A stretch of DNA of 64,000 nt, from positions 59,945,802 to 60,009,801 of the forward strand of contig NC_012871.2 in assembly GCF_000003195.3 (NCBI RefSeq), in the 5' to 3' direction. The position numbers and the translations under genes are program-made. Shown here piece after piece: positions 1 through 17,302 of the stretch (position 1 is the first letter of the stretch; every line of letters starts with the position of its first letter). The notes below the pieces were generated by a model, which saw only the letters and a list, made by a program, of their open reading frames with translations, had not been told where the DNA came from and did not search any database. The stretch comes from Sorghum bicolor. Its lineage: Eukaryota; Streptophyta; Magnoliopsida; Poales; Poaceae.

Positions 1-2770
1 GTATAGTACTTACGTGTGCCCACAAACTTCATTGTCCAATTGGTATGATCCGTGGAATTCTTCTTGGATCAATATACTGTATTACAGCTCGATCCAGCTA
101 ACAAAAGTTTCCTTTTGTGTGTTAGACTTCCCTTTGCGTGCCCATCCATATATAGCACCTGCAAACTGATAAGGGGTTAAATCCACCACCTAGCTACTCA
201 ATTAATTAATGTTGGTCTTTCAACCTAACTCACTTCAATTCATCAATTAGTAGAACCATGAGTTTGCTACAATCATGAGTTTGTATAAAAATGTCGTATA
301 CGTAAGTTTGAATAAAATATATAAATCACGTAAAAAGTTGGGCCCTAGATTTAAATTTATTGCCCACCCCTTAAAACCATTTTCAAGGCCGGTCAGAGAT
401 GGAGCATTTCACGCAAAACCAATTTTAAGGCACCATATCCATACACGAAAATAGTTCCGGTTTCTTGTTTTGCTGGTCAGAAGCACTCCTCGGCCCGTTC
501 ACAGAGCTGATGGGATTGGAGAAGCCGGTGCGGGAGCCGCAACGTGGATACAAATGTCATCCTTCCAAATGATCAAAAATAGAAGTTGATTAGACCTTTG
601 ATCATGTTGCAACGAATAATAGGGACAGGAAAAATTACATTGATATCGATCTCATAGCACGATTAAAATCAGGAAGCAGGCGCTACTCTTTGACAGCGAA
701 CAGCTGCAAGAGTTACAGAAAAGGATGGTTGGCATTGAGGGCTTAAGAATTTCCCCCCACCTGGGACCATGTAGAGCTCACTCCTTGATTTTCCCTAGTG
801 CAGTCCGTGTTGTACTTGTGGAGTTTCTAAGAGTCATCGCATTTCTTTGCAATAATACAATACAGCATGTACATGCTCAGCATTGCTTATCTGGACCATC
901 CAAGTGTGCTCTGAGATTCGTGCTGCTGCACTTCTCTCAACTGTGTTCACACTTCTCTACACTGTTTCACACATCTCGATGCATATTCAACGGTGTAGAT
1001 AAGCAATGCCCAGCATATAGACTTCAAAAAACTGCGTTCATTTCTTTGTTTCCATACGCACCAGAGTGTCAAGATTGCTAAGGTGTGCATCATATATGGT
1101 TGCTAGCTGAGATAAGATAGTTCAGCATTAAAGAATGTGATTATTACCTTAATCAATGGTTTTGTTAAGCATTTTTTATTTTGTCAAATTTAGATGGTTA
1201 AAGTTCCTTCTATCGAGATAGCAAGGTTCATTGCAGTGGAACCTACCTACTAAAGTTCAAGTCCTCGACTTATCATTAGTGCTCGCATTTTTTTGGATTT
1301 ATTCTAGAATTTAACGTCATTATGCTTTCAGTGCTAGGCAACGAGACGTCTATGGTGACTTTGTTAATCTCGAGATGTGCCGGTACAATATTTTTGAAGT
1401 GTTCATGAGGAGTAGGGTTTGCGTATATATTTTCATAAAGATGAGTGTGTATTAAGCGTCTACATCTGTACTTATTTGTACTTGCATAATTTGAAAAAAA
1501 AAAGATAGCAAGAGCAGTAAAAATTGGTTGTTCAACAAGCATACAAATCAAAACTTTTCTCTTATTTTAATATTTTCATATGGCCCCTCATGTCAAACTT
1601 TGATGGATAAAGCTCGATCTATTTATGCAAGCTAGTTATGATGTAAAAAGATTTCTCCTTTTATATGCATGATTTAGGAATTGGGATTTAGTATTTTAGT
1701 GCTGCTTCTTTTCAACTAACATGCATGAGCTGGAGCCTGAGAAAAGAGGATGAAGCCTTTTTATATGCATCATGTTGTCGATCCTCTTTATTAACATATT
1801 GAAACAACATAATCACGTCATCCCTGGCAAAATATCCAGCATCCCCGGCCCGCCCCCACATTCCAGTTCCGTTCCATGCATAAATAGGAGTACAGTATAA
1901 TATAACCATGAATCAAATCATAGCCAATGGGCAATTGCCCATAACCCTAACAACAACAACTACTACTACGTACGTGGCGCGGCAAACCAGCAAGGACAGG
2001 AGGCACAGGTTTCAACGGGGCGGCCGCGAGTCAGCAGGAAGGAAGTAATAACGCTGAAAAGCGCCGCCAATCAATGCCGACGCGGACCCTACCGCTACCG
2101 GCCGGCCGGCTCCTCCCCATTCCCCACGCCCACGGGAGGGAGGGCTACCTGACCTCTCTCGCTCACTCACCTGCGTGCCGATTGCAAAATTAATGGCGGC
2201 GAATGCTGCGTGCAACTGACCCGACCCGACCGGCCGCGGATGACCGCTACTCGTAGCTGCACCGAGCAATCCGAGACCCGAGGAGCAATCCGATCCGTAC
2301 TTGGCTCTGGCTGCGTGGACACGCATGGAACTGGAAGCCGGCCGCGCGTCAAAACTGAAAGGCTGCTGCTTCATGCATGGCCTTAATTTGTTACTACGCT
2401 CAGTTGAGATACCGGCACGGCAGCTCCAGCTATCTTGAGAGTTGCCTCTCTCTCGGCCTGTCCTGCACCAGCCACACCACACGGCACCCCACAGCCAGTA
2501 GAAATTGATCGAGACGACGACGACGACAACAACAACAGTCACCAGCACGCCGCGGCCGCGCGCGTCGCAATCCGGTTGGGTTTCAGGCGTCATAACTCTA
2601 AGCAGTGGAGCTGCAGGTGGGGATCGGCCGGGCCGGTGCAGTGGTGCGGCTGGCCTGGAGCGATCCTTGACCGACCCACCGACGATCGACCCCTGCTGTT
2701 GCTCCGCGTCATTCCTAACGCGCGCCCCAACTGCATCCCTTGGCCGCGGCCGGACCAAAGCTAGGTACAT
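1..2770. other. Intergenic / distal upstream region
   Basis: I see no gene here. The first 2 kb is AT-rich spacer with only short, non-conserved open frames. From about 2.0 kb the sequence becomes GC-rich, as is common just upstream of grass genes, and the overlapping frames there look like base-composition artefacts. A short trinucleotide-rich patch near 2515-2537 is the only local repeat noticed. Confidence 0.6.
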
Positions 2771-2779
2771 GTATGCATG

Positions 2780-2786
2780 TATAAAG
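2780..2786 (+). promoter_or_regulatory. Candidate TATA box of the GL1/CER3-like gene
   Basis: TATAAAG lies about 270 bp upstream of the chosen ATG at 3053. It is the best TATA match in the GC-rich proximal region. A start site about 30 bp downstream would give a 5' UTR near 240 nt. This is inference from position and motif only. Confidence 0.35.
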
Positions 2787-3052
2787 CCATGCCGCGCCGA
2801 TCGATGCAGCGTGCATGACCGCTTAAGGGACACAAACTGTCCTGTCCTGTCCTGTCCACAGTACGTCCACACACGCCTTCATTTCATCGGCTGCCTCACG
2901 GACGACCGAGTCTACAAAAAGCACAACATAGGCAGGAGTAGGGGCAGCCGTGAGCTGAGCTGAGGGAACGACACGTACGACGGCAGAGTCGTTGCTAGCC
3001 GGCCGGCCGCCGGAGCTAGATCTCCACCAGCATCTCGATCGCCGACGACGAC

Positions 3053-8254
<5,202 letters not shown>

Positions 8255-8524
8255 TCCGTTTCCTGGGGGCCCGGCTCGACCGCCCTCTGTTGTAGTACGA
8301 ACCAGGCCGATCGAAACGCACGGGCCTGGCTTTGTCACCTTCCTTCCCTTTGTTTTCCTTCCAAGTTCATCATTAGTTGGGTGTGAATTGGTGGTTCCTG
8401 GATATTCAATTTTCTTTTCTTTCTCTCTTCTTCCATCCACAATATGTATACTGTGAACTATACAATATATATATACACCATATACAAGAGATAAATTAAA
8501 GGATGTAATGAGAGAAAATACAAG

Positions 8525-8527
<3 letters not shown>

Positions 8528-8613
<86 letters not shown>
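8528..8613. repeat. (TA)n microsatellite downstream of the GL1-like gene
   Basis: A pure TA tract of about 86 bp, roughly 270 bp beyond the stop codon. Confidence 0.95.
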
Positions 8614-8618
<5 letters not shown>

Positions 8619-8781
8619 TGAAAGCACGCGGAAATATCGATATCTATATTCTCTCCACTAACCCTTCTATATATATTCTCTCCAGTAATGTGTTGCCCGG
8701 CAAATGGCCGGCCACAGAGCACACGAATCATCTATCCCACTGGATCCTCTCTATGCTCCTTGTGCATCCATCCCTCTCTAA

Positions 8782-9045
8782 GAGCAAGGTCAATAATAGA
8801 GCCTAGTACTTGGCTATAAGCCAAGTGATTAGAATCAAATTATACAATAAGTTGTCTCATATTTGTCTCTAAAACACATTCTCTTTCCTATTTCTTCTCA
8901 CAACACTTGCTATTTTGGCCCATTACTACCTATGCATCCGTGTCCAGCTTGGTGCTTACATAAGAGTCAAGCTATCATCTCTCTCCTCTTTTTTCTCCTC
9001 CACATCAGCATTAGCTTGGCTATAAACTCATTATTGTACCTGCTC
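8782..9045. mobile_element. Tourist-type (PIF/Harbinger) MITE, 264 bp
   Basis: Terminal inverted repeats begin GAGCAAGGTCAATAATA and end with the imperfect complement ATTATTGTACCTGCTC. The element is flanked by the 3-bp duplication TAA (8779-8781 and 9046-9048). TAA/TTA target duplications are the hallmark of PIF/Harbinger. No coding capacity. The termini resemble those of the element at 48351. Confidence 0.85.
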
Positions 9046-9048
9046 TAA

Positions 9049-9735
9049 GAAATGTGCACAACTATGACAAAAATTTATATTTTGAAATGGATCATTGGTG
9101 AGTGGCCTCGAGCGCTGACTATTACTCCCTCTCGCCCTGCTCATATGCGAAGCAAAATATCATCAAGAGACAAATATCATCACAAAACACTGGCGCCCCC
9201 CTCGCCCTACTCATATATGTGATGCTCTGTTTTAAAACTATAATGAATATCACTTTGTCATTAAACCAATGATTACAAGTTTGATATATACCATATCAAC
9301 ATCTGAGGTTGTTTATAAAATTTTAAATTTTAGATTTTAAATCCGTGAACTTAAAAAAATATTTTGAAACTCTAAGTAGTTTTTAAGAAAACATATCTCA
9401 ATTTACAAAGTTATATATTGCATGAAGGGCTAGTAATTTGATGTAAAGTTTGTCTTCATCTAATTTTATATGAAAGAGCTATGGATTATATTTATATCAA
9501 AAAATGGTACAAAGAAAAAAAAACATGCACCACAGGGTGCTCGAACCAAGCAATACGTGCAAGTGCAAAGCACAGGGGACGGACAGGGCTCGCGCGGGAT
9601 TTTTGGATTGGAGGCGGGAGTGCGTGGCGCAGCCAAGCCAGTGCTTAAGCGCCATGTGGCCGTGGGCCCAAGTGTCATAGTGTGTGAAAGAGGAAGAGAG
9701 AGGTGGCAGCAGGAATTTTGGAAGACCGTTGTTGA
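9049..9735. other. Spacer without recognisable gene
   Basis: AT-rich DNA. A short phrase similar to CCCTCGCCCTACTCATAT occurs twice about 70 bp apart (near 9127 and 9197), suggesting a small local duplication. The frames around 9470-9790 have no recognisable domain. Confidence 0.5.
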
Positions 9736-9920
9736 GGCCTTGTTTAGCCGTCACATCGAATCTTGCAGTATATACATAAAACATTTGATATAGATAAAAA
9801 TAACTAATTACACAATTTGCTAATAATTTGTGAGAACGAATTTTTTGAGCCTAATTAGTTTATAATTGAACAATAATTGCCAAATACAAACAAAAATGTT
9901 ACAGTAAGATAAAATTTTAT
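9736..9920. mobile_element. Degenerate GGCCTTGTTTAG-type MITE (family B)
   Basis: The left terminus GGCCTTGTTTAG and internal phrases shared with the other copies (CACATCGAATCTTG, GAGCCTAATTAGT, AATAATTGCCAAATACAAAC) are present. The right terminus is lost or mutated. Confidence 0.7.
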
Positions 9921-10181
9921 CTTTTGCTTTGCACGCTCGGTGTTGTTTTTTCTTTCCTATCTGCTATATCAGTTTGGGCAGGGTGCCAACCCAACTTTGC
10001 CATGAACCTAGCTAGACCACGTAAAACCCAACGGCAGGGAGCCAGAGCGTGCATCTTCTCTGACAATGACGTGAGCTGCAGTTGCTACCACTGTAGATTG
10101 TTAGTACTGATGTTATCCCTGTTGAGCTCATGTTCATCCAGCTATCTTGGAAATGAAACCATGTACTTAATTTGGTGCTTA

Positions 10182-10186
10182 GTGGT
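10182..10186. repeat. 5-bp target-site duplication (left copy)
   Basis: GTGGT directly precedes the TG of the 5' LTR and is identical to 22188-22192 after the 3' LTR. This fixes both ends of the insertion. Confidence 0.93.
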
Positions 10187-10647
10187 TGTGGGGGTATAAA
10201 CCCCTATACCCTTACGGCTAGACTTCGGCCAGAAAGCTTGGCCCATTACGAGACGAGTTCAAGGCTTTATCCGACAACCTGGAGTTTCGCACAAGGAAAC
10301 AAGATGGGGAGATCAAGCAGGATTCTAGTCGGTTAGAATAGGAATTGATATCGAATTATCCATGTCAATTGTAACCGACTAGAATTAGTTTCCAGATCTG
10401 TAACCCTGCCCTCCAGACTATATAAGGAGGGGCAAGGGACCCCCCCTACGACATACGATTCTCTCAACACAAATCAATACAACCAGACGCAGGACGTAGG
10501 TATTACGCCAACTCGGCGGCCGAACCTGGATAAAAAGCTTGTCCGTGTCTTGCGTCACCATCGAGTTCGTAGTTTGCGCACCGTCTACCGATAAACTACT
10601 ACCGTGAGTATACCCCAAGGTAGACTGCCGACTAGCTTTCGTCGACA
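10187..10647 (+). repeat. 5' LTR (461 bp)
   Basis: Starts TGTGGGGGTATAAA and ends CTTTCGTCGACA. It carries a TATATAAGG promoter box at 10419-10427. It is nearly identical to the 3' LTR. Confidence 0.95.
10419..10427 (+). promoter_or_regulatory. TATA box of the LTR promoter
   Basis: TATATAAGG lies about 230 bp into the LTR, a normal place for the U3 promoter. The same box is present in the 3' LTR near 21960. Confidence 0.6.
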
Positions 10648-10648
10648 G

Positions 10649-10667
10649 TGGCGCGCCAGGTAGGGGG
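10649..10667 (+). other. Primer binding site
   Basis: TGGCGCGCCAGGTAGGGGG begins one base after the 5' LTR end, which is the expected place for the tRNA primer site. I do not assign the tRNA. Confidence 0.7.
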
Positions 10668-10695
10668 TGTGCGTGCAACTTTTCCGGCGAACAAG

Positions 10696-13600
10696 ATGGT
10701 CACGATCCCAGCTTCCGCGACCGTGCCCGAAGGCCTCACGTTCACCGTCGGCCAGATCACGTGGACGACGTGCAGCGGCGGCCTCACGACCACGGTTTCG
10801 AAAGAGATCCAGATCCAATCTGAGATCACGCCGTCTCCGACCACACGCGTGACGGCACCAAGCGCCCGACCACCGTTCCCACTCTACAAGGGAAAGAAGA
10901 TCGACTGCTCGGACCTTCTCCAAGCGCTTGATCGCGCTGACTCCAAGCTACTCGAAGTTTCCCAACTAATAGACGGAGTTCTGCGTCGGCCCGACCAAGC
11001 TGCTCCAGCGGATTTTTTCAAATCCCGCCGGCCAACTCGTGTCGCCACACACGAACGGCTGGGAACGTCTCTGACGATAACCTCAACACCCTCAGGACGA
11101 TCCGTCGAGCTCAAGAAGGAAGACTATCCTTGCGGCCTGAACAACTCGGCCTCTGTTTACTCACAGCACACCCAATCCGTTTTCAGCAAGGCGGGTTGGT
11201 CGCCGACAAGGAACAATCGTCACTACGTCAACATGGTGACAATCCGAGAACTACGGGACGGCCAGGTTTCCAGCACCAACTCAAGCACCGGTTCCGTCCC
11301 CACCGAGGTTATAAACACCGAAGACGAGGACTACGACTTGGATTTTCCTTCACACCCTCCGGGTTTCAACCGATTCCCGATATTCCCCCCCCCCCGGCGA
11401 GGGGATATTGTGTTCAATGTCAGCGCCGACGAACCGGTCGTTGATGGAGAAACAGATGACCAGAGGCAACTCCGCGAACAGCGTAACGCCGATCGCGCCC
11501 GACGACGCGCAGACGAGCAACAACAAATGCCACCAAATAATCTCAACGATGCCTTTGACATGGTCGGGGACCAGCCAGTCTACAAAACGCCAAGCGCCAA
11601 CGTGGCTGTCGCCATGGCTAACCTAGATCGGCTTCCTGATACCCCCGAATGCCAGGGAGTCCGGACCAGCATCCGAGCACACCTGATCGCTGCAATGGGA
11701 CAGACAGCCACTCTGCTCAAGAGAGTCCAGGACGTCTCTTATACGGAAGCCGCCTCCGACCAGACTAATCGAAGCCGGGCCTCACCCAGCAGGCGTCACC
11801 GCAGCCGCTCCCCCGACAACCGTCGAGGGGACTCACGGCGCGACGATGGTGGTCGGGACGCCGACGGTCACCGCAAGCAGAACCGCGTACGTGGCCAAGA
11901 AGTAAATCAGCACAGGGATCTCCGCCACAACATCCCTCCCAAAGATGCCCGGGACCGCATCAACAGGCGCGCCGCAGAGAGAGCAGTCCACGAAAACCTG
12001 CGCCGCATCGAGTACGATGCAACGCACGGTCCTCCGGGCCTAAGACAGTTCTCCTCACACCTCCGCCAGGTCGTGTGGCCCCGCAATTTCAAGCTCGAAA
12101 AACTTAAAAAATACGACGGCAAGGAAAATCCAGAGAACTGGATCACCCTCTATGAAATCGCCGTCCGATCAGCGGCAGGGGATGAGCACGTCATGGCTAA
12201 CTACTTCCCCGTAGTCCTCGACCAGGCTGGTCATCAGTGGCTTCTCGGCTTGCCCGAGGACTCCTTCGACTCTTGGGAAGAGCTACGCCAGGCTTTCATC
12301 GACAACTTCATCGCCACATGCGAGCAGCCTGGAAACAAGTATGACCTTGAAAGGATAAGGGACAGGAAGAACGAACCTCTGCGCGATTACATCCGACGAT
12401 TCTCGGATATGCGCCTCAAAATCCCGAAGATTTCCCATGACGAGGCCATCTCAGCCTTCATCAAGGGCCTGCGTTTCCACGAAGCGCTGAGGAACAAGCT
12501 GTTGCGTAAACGTCCAACAACGGTAGCAGAGCTCCTCGCCACGGCCAAAAATTACGCCGATGCCAATGACGCAGAAAAACTAATCCGAGACGATGCGAGA
12601 GGTCCCGACCAGCCTCCCCGGCGAGATGACGGTCGTGGTCGCTACGACAGTAGAAACCACCGCCGCTCCGACAACCGCGATCACCGAGAGGGTTGGGATC
12701 GGCGGCGCGACAGCCGCGACGACTTCAGAGGAAAGCGCCCTCGCGACTACGACCACGAAGTAAATACGGTCAAACGTCCCAATGGACGACGGGACTACCA
12801 AGAAGACTACAACAAAACGTTGAAGGGACCATGCCAACTACATCCAAAGTCCAATCATACCATGGAAGAGTGCCGCGTCCTCAAAAGTATCTATACACGG
12901 CGGGCCGCCCAAGACGACTCCGCCAAGAAAAATAACAAGCGTGACGGGCATGACCACGAAGATGAGGACGAGGACCAAGATAGGGACCCCCGACACCAGT
13001 ACGTCAGCCCCACTGACGTGGTCCACTCCATTTTCGGGGGCAAGGTCTCCATTGAATCTAAGCGAGAAAGAAAGCTGTTAAAGAGAGCTTGCCTCAACAT
13101 AGACAGCACAGACGGGCTGATCACAGACCCAAAATTCCCCCCGTGGTCCCACAGGGAGATCTCGTTCAGCAGGAAGGACCAGTGGGCCGCTATCCCAGAG
13201 CCGGGTCGTTTTCCCCTGATTCTGGACCTTTGCATCAACAGAATCAGATTCGAGCGCGTGCTCGTGGACGGGGGAAGCTCCATTGACATCCTCTTTCGCA
13301 ACAGCCTGCCCGCCCTCAAGATATCTCCTGCACAACTAAAACCTTACGACGCCCAATTCTGGGGGGTTTTGCCAGGTCAAAGTTCAGTGCCTCTCGGACA
13401 GATAACATTGCCTGTCCAATTCGGCACACCCGACCACTTCCGGACGGAGTTCATCAACTTCGTAGTCGCGGATTTCGACGGGACCTATCACGCCATACTG
13501 GGCCGACCATCGCTGACAAAGTTCATGGCAGTCCCGCACTACTCATACCTAGTCCTTAAGATGCCCACGGAGAAGGGTGTCCTAACCGTCAGAGGCAACG

Positions 13601-13839
13601 TCTACACTGCGTACACCTGCGAAGAAGAAAGCTTCAAGATCACCGAGGCAATCGACCTCTCAATCCGCACGGCAGAAACAGCAAACCAAGCCGCACAGCT
13701 GCCTCCCGACCAGCTCCGACTACCCGAACAGGCGACAGCCAGGAAGAACTCAAAATCCAAGGAGTACAAAGAAGTGCAGCTGGTCGAAGGCAGCCCCGAG
13801 AAGACAGCCCTCATCGGGGCCAACCTGGATCCAAAATAG
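10696..13839 (+). CDS. gag-pro: Gypsy gag-protease polyprotein
   Basis: The start is the first ATG of the frame, at 10696 (MVTIPASATVPEG), giving 1047 aa up to a TAG at 13837. The N-terminal third is low-complexity and charged, with Arg/Asp-rich stretches. The retrotransposon gag domain lies at about residues 463-630 (KLEKLKKYDGKENPENW, then LRDYIRRFSDMRLKIP). A C-x2-H-x4-H-x4-C zinc-knuckle-like motif follows near residue 712 (CQLHPKSNHTMEEC). A retroviral-type aspartic protease follows, with an active-site-like VLVDGGSSIDILF near residue 857. The usual D-T/S-G triad reads D-G-G here, as in many plant Gypsy proteases. The frame after the TAG continues directly into pol, so this is the front part of one gag-pol unit. 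Confidence 0.92.
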   Translation: MVTIPASATVPEGLTFTVGQITWTTCSGGLTTTVSKEIQIQSEITPSPTTRVTAPSARPPFPLYKGKKIDCSDLLQALDRADSKLLEVSQLIDGVLRRPDQAAPADFFKSRRPTRVATHERLGTSLTITSTPSGRSVELKKEDYPCGLNNSASVYSQHTQSVFSKAGWSPTRNNRHYVNMVTIRELRDGQVSSTNSSTGSVPTEVINTEDEDYDLDFPSHPPGFNRFPIFPPPRRGDIVFNVSADEPVVDGETDDQRQLREQRNADRARRRADEQQQMPPNNLNDAFDMVGDQPVYKTPSANVAVAMANLDRLPDTPECQGVRTSIRAHLIAAMGQTATLLKRVQDVSYTEAASDQTNRSRASPSRRHRSRSPDNRRGDSRRDDGGRDADGHRKQNRVRGQEVNQHRDLRHNIPPKDARDRINRRAAERAVHENLRRIEYDATHGPPGLRQFSSHLRQVVWPRNFKLEKLKKYDGKENPENWITLYEIAVRSAAGDEHVMANYFPVVLDQAGHQWLLGLPEDSFDSWEELRQAFIDNFIATCEQPGNKYDLERIRDRKNEPLRDYIRRFSDMRLKIPKISHDEAISAFIKGLRFHEALRNKLLRKRPTTVAELLATAKNYADANDAEKLIRDDARGPDQPPRRDDGRGRYDSRNHRRSDNRDHREGWDRRRDSRDDFRGKRPRDYDHEVNTVKRPNGRRDYQEDYNKTLKGPCQLHPKSNHTMEECRVLKSIYTRRAAQDDSAKKNNKRDGHDHEDEDEDQDRDPRHQYVSPTDVVHSIFGGKVSIESKRERKLLKRACLNIDSTDGLITDPKFPPWSHREISFSRKDQWAAIPEPGRFPLILDLCINRIRFERVLVDGGSSIDILFRNSLPALKISPAQLKPYDAQFWGVLPGQSSVPLGQITLPVQFGTPDHFRTEFINFVVADFDGTYHAILGRPSLTKFMAVPHYSYLVLKMPTEKGVLTVRGNVYTAYTCEEESFKITEAIDLSIRTAETANQAAQLPPDQLRLPEQATARKNSKSKEYKEVQLVEGSPEKTALIGANLDPK
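13837..13839 (+). other. In-frame TAG separating gag-pro from pol
   Basis: TAG lies between AAA and GAA codons, and the open frame resumes immediately in the same phase (frame of 10696 = frame of 13873). No frameshift is involved. It is either a nonsense mutation in this copy or a readthrough stop. The 3' context (GAA) does not match the well-known tobamovirus-type CAA/CAR readthrough context. Confidence 0.85.
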
Positions 13840-16800
13840 GAAGACGCGCTCGTCAGGTTTCTAAGGGACAACGTGAGCGTTTTCGCATGGAAACCCGCAG
13901 ACATGCCCGGTGTCCCACGAAACCTGATCGAGCACTCCTTAAATGTCTCGAAGACCGCAAGACCAATCAAGCAAAAACTGCGACGGTTCGCTCGTGACAA
14001 AAGGGAGGCTATTAGGACAGAAATAACACAGCTTCTAGCAGCCGGATTCATAAAAGAAGTGTATCACCCCGATTGGCTCGCCAATCCGGTTCTTGTACGC
14101 AAAAAGAATAATGAATGGAGAATGTGCGTTGATTACACTGATCTCAATAAACACTGTCCTAAAGATCCTTTTGGTCTCCCTCGCATCGACGAGGTGGTCG
14201 ACTCAACGGTCGGATGCGAACTCCTCTCCTTTCTAGACTGCTACTCTGGTTATCACCAGATCTCGCTAAAGGAAGAAGATCAGATCAAAACGTCTTTTAT
14301 TACACCTTACGGCGCATACTGCTACACGACCATGTCTTTCGGACTCAAAAACGCCGGAGCCACTTATCAACGGGCCATCCAGCAATGCCTCCACGACGAG
14401 ATTCGCGATGACCTCGTCGAGGCCTATGTAGACGACGTGGTCGTAAAAACAAGGGACGCGAGCACCCTAATCGACAACTTAGACCGAACTTTCAAGGCGC
14501 TCAATAGGTACAAGTGGAAGCTCAACCCCAAGAAGTGCATTTTCGGCGTTCCTTCCGATCTACTGCTCGACAACGTCGTCAGTCGCGACGGCATACGACC
14601 AAACCCTTCAAAAGTCAAAGTCGTACTCGACATGCGACCACCGAAGAACGTCAAGGATATTCAGAAGCTAACCGGATGTATGGCCGCCCTTAGTCGTTTC
14701 ATCTCAAGGCTGGGAGAAAAAGGCCTCCCTTTCTTCAAACTATTGAAAGCGTCAGAAAAATTTTCTTGGACAGAGGAAGCCGACGCTGCGTTCACTCAGC
14801 TTAAGACCTTCCTCACTTCACCACCTGTCCTCACAGCGCCTCAGCCCAATGAAGACCTACTTCTTTACATTGCTGCAACCGACAGGGTTGTTTCCACGGC
14901 AATAGTGGTCGAGCGAGATGAACCAGGTCACGCCTACAAGGTCCAGAGACCCGTTTACTTCATAAGTGAAGTCTTAAACGAGTCCAAGGCCAGGTATCCA
15001 CAAATACAGAAGCTTATATACGCCATTCTGATAACGTCAAGAAAGCTGAAGCACTACTTCGACGGCCATCGAGTCCTGGTGACAACCAGTTTCCCTCTCG
15101 GGGACATCCTGCGCAATAAAGACGCCAATGGCAGAATCGTGAAATGGGCGATGGAATTGTGCCCATTTTCCCTGGAGTTCCAGAGCCGAACTACGGTCAA
15201 GTCTCAGGCCCTGGTCGATTTCATTGCTGAATGGACGGATCTCAATGAGCCTCCCGTTCCCGATGTCTCAGACCACTGGACAATGTTCTTTGACGGGTCC
15301 TTGAACATCAACGGTGCCGGCGCTGGGATACTGTTCGTATCACCCAACAAGGACAAACTGCGTTACGTCCTTCGGATCCTTTTTCCGGCGTCAAACAACG
15401 TCGCCGAATACGAAGCATGCTTGCATGGCATAAGACTAGCCGTTGAGCTGGGAATCAAGCGACTCTATGTCTATGGCGACTCCGCTTTGGTCATCAACCA
15501 GCTCAACAAGGAGTGGGACGCAACCCACGAGAAGATGGATCTCTACTGCAAAGAAATTCGCAAATGGGAAACCAACTTCTACGGCATAGAGTACATCCAC
15601 GTGGTCCGGGATAAGAACCAAGTAGCAGATGCGTTGTCGAAGTTAGGCTCATCTCGGGCCCAGATCCCACGGGGTATTTTCGTCCAGGACATCCACGAGC
15701 CGAGCGTAGGCTCCTCCCTGGTCGACAAGCAACCCACCGAGGCAATGCTCATAGACGACGCCACTCCGACAACCGGTGGGCGTGACTGGCGTACCCCGTT
15801 CATCAAATACATATCGGACGGGACAGGCCTTCAGGACAAAACACAGAACGAGCGCCTCATTCGACGATCAAAGAACTACATCCTGGTCGACGGCAAACTC
15901 ATGCGGAAAAACGCAAGCTCCGAAGTACTGCTCAAGAGCATACCCCAAGATGATGGTATCAAGCTCTTAGAGGACATACATGCTGGATCCTGCGGCAATC
16001 ACGCCGCATCCAGAACGCTGGTCGGAAAGGCTTTCCGAGCAGGTTTTTATTGGCCAACCGCGGTCGGCGACGCAGAAAAACTGGTTCGACATTGCGAAGG
16101 ATGTCAGTTTTTCGCTAAGAGGACCCACGTACCTGCCCACGAAATTCAAAACATCCCGTCGTCTTGGCCCTTTGCTTGCTGGGGGCTCGACATGATCGGG
16201 CCATTTAAACCAGCCCCGGGCAATTTCAAGTTTGTTTTCGTGTTAATCGACAAGTTCTCCAAGTGGATTGAATACATGCCTCTGGTCAAGGCAACCTCCG
16301 AGAAGGCTGTGGAGTTCCTCAATCAAATCATACACAGATTCGGCATCCCGAACAGCATAATCACCGACCTGGGCACTCAGTTTACTGGCACCACTTTTTG
16401 GGACTTCTGCGATGACAGAGGCATAGTCATAAAATACGTGTCAGTGGCACACCCACGTGCCAACGGTCAAGTTGAACGTGCTAACGGAATGATCGTTGAC
16501 GCCCTAAAGAAAAGGTTGTACACCGAAAACGACAGAGCACCCGGTCGATGGATGAAAGAATTGCCGGCAGTGGTCTGGGGCCTCCGAACTCAGACCAGTC
16601 GAAACACAGGGGTGTCTCCCTACTTCATGGTGTACGGTGCAGAGGCGGTCCTGCCGTCTGACATACACTTCGGATCTCCTAGAATCGAACACTTCGACCA
16701 GGCGACCGCTGACAACGCCACAGAACTCGAAATCAATTGCATGGAGGAAAAGCGTTTAGATTCTTGTCTCCGAACAGCAAAATATCTCGCGGCAATCAGG

Positions 16801-17025
16801 CGATACTACAACAGGAACGTCAAGGACCGTTCCTTCGTGGTCGGCGATCTGGTACTTCGATGGAAAACAAGCCAGGAGGGAATGCACAAGCTATCCACTC
16901 CCTGGGAAGGACCCTTCATGGTGACCGAGGTCACACGACCTACGTCCTACAGATTGGCATACCCAGACGGAACACGAGTGCCTAACTCTTGGCACATAGA
17001 CAAACTGCGACGTTTCTATCCATAA
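13840..17025 (+). CDS. pol: Gypsy pol: reverse transcriptase, RNase H, integrase
   Basis: The open frame runs from just after the TAG to a TAA at 17023; the first GTG/ATG-like start would be near 13873. Reverse transcriptase is clear: [21 protein letters not shown] near 14119, [11 protein letters not shown] near 14230, and the catalytic YVDD near 14428. RNase H (about 15271-15650) keeps all acidic residues in FFDGS, YEACLHG, YGDSAL and VADALSKL. Integrase has the H-H-C-C zinc module (about 15976-16110) and a core with LDMIGP, TDLGTQF and QVERANG, so the D-D-E triad is intact, although TDLG replaces the usual TDNG. The C-terminus has a GPF/Y-like segment ([10 protein letters not shown]). It makes and inserts the DNA copy in trans or in cis. 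The frame is intact apart from the TAG upstream. Confidence 0.95.
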   Translation, partial: EDALVRFLRDNVSVFAWKPADMPGVPRNLIEHSLNVSKTARPIKQKLRRFARDKREAIRTEITQLLAAGFIKEVYHPDWLANPVLVRKKNNEWRMCVDYTDLNKHCPKDPFGLPRIDEVVDSTVGCELLSFLDCYSGYHQISLKEEDQIKTSFITPYGAYCYTTMSFGLKNAGATYQRAIQQCLHDEIRDDLVEAYVDDVVVKTRDASTLIDNLDRTFKALNRYKWKLNPKKCIFGVPSDLLLDNVVSRDGIRPNPSKVKVVLDMRPPKNVKDIQKLTGCMAALSRFISRLGEKGLPFFKLLKASEKFSWTEEADAAFTQLKTFLTSPPVLTAPQPNEDLLLYIAATDRVVSTAIVVERDEPGHAYKVQRPVYFISEVLNESKARYPQIQKLIYAILITSRKLKHYFDGHRVLVTTSFPLGDILRNKDANGRIVKWAMELCPFSLEFQSRTTVKSQALVDFIAEWTDLNEPPVPDVSDHWTMFFDGSLNINGAGAGILFVSPNKDKLRYVLRILFPASNNVAEYEACLHGIRLAVELGIKRLYVYGDSALVINQLNKEWDATHEKMDLYCKEIRKWETNFYGIEYIHVVRDKNQVADALSKLGSSRAQIPRGIFVQDIHEPSVGSSLVDKQPTEAMLIDDATPTTGGRDWRTPFIKYISDGTGLQDKTQNERLIRRSKNYILVDGKLMRKNASSEVLLKSIPQDDGIKLLEDIHAGSCGNHAASRTLVGKAFRAGFYWPTAVGDAEKLVRHCEGCQFFAKRTHVPAHEIQNIPSSWPFACWGLDMIGPFKPAPGNFKFVFVLIDKFSKWIEYMPLVKATSEKAVEFLNQIIHRFGIPNSIITDLGTQFTGTTFWDFCDDRGIVIKYVSVAHPRANGQVERANGMIVDALKKRLYTENDRAPGRWMKELPAVVWGLRTQTSRNTGVSPYFMVYGAEAVLPSDIHFGSPRIEHFDQATADNATELEINCMEEKRLDSCLRTAKYLAAIRRYYNRNVKDRSFVVGDLVLRWKTSQEGMHKLSTPWEGPFMVTEVTRPTSYRLAYPDGTRVPNSWHIDKLRRFYP

Positions 17026-17302
17026 AGTTTTAATAACTTTCCTTTGTAAGTATCTTATAATTGTTGATAATGAAATTCTCTATTTTTTGCCTATACCTTG
17101 TCGCACACAGCACTCGGCAAAACGCCTGCAATGGATGCTCTTAACGACTACCAAGACGAATACGGTGACACGTCACTCAGATATTCTTACAGCGCTCAAA
17201 ACAACAGTCATGACAAAAAGCAAACTTTATTACAAACTTTACATACAAAGTTTACAACAAATACCCTGACGGGCAGACACTAGTCTATTCCTACAGACTA
17301 CT
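17026..17302. other. Convergent 3' region between pol and the antisense gene
   Basis: The pol stop (17025) and the antisense gene stop (17303) face each other across 277 bp. On the minus strand AATAAA lies at 17226-17231, about 75 nt beyond the antisense stop, and is a plausible poly(A) signal for that transcript. Confidence 0.6.
17226..17231 (-). terminator. Candidate AATAAA poly(A) signal of the antisense gene
   Basis: AATAAA on the minus strand, 72-77 nt downstream of the antisense gene's stop codon. Confidence 0.5.

Noticed and set aside
11331..13335. Minus-strand frames opposite gag
   Set aside because: Shadow frames without domains. The convincing antisense gene starts only downstream of pol.
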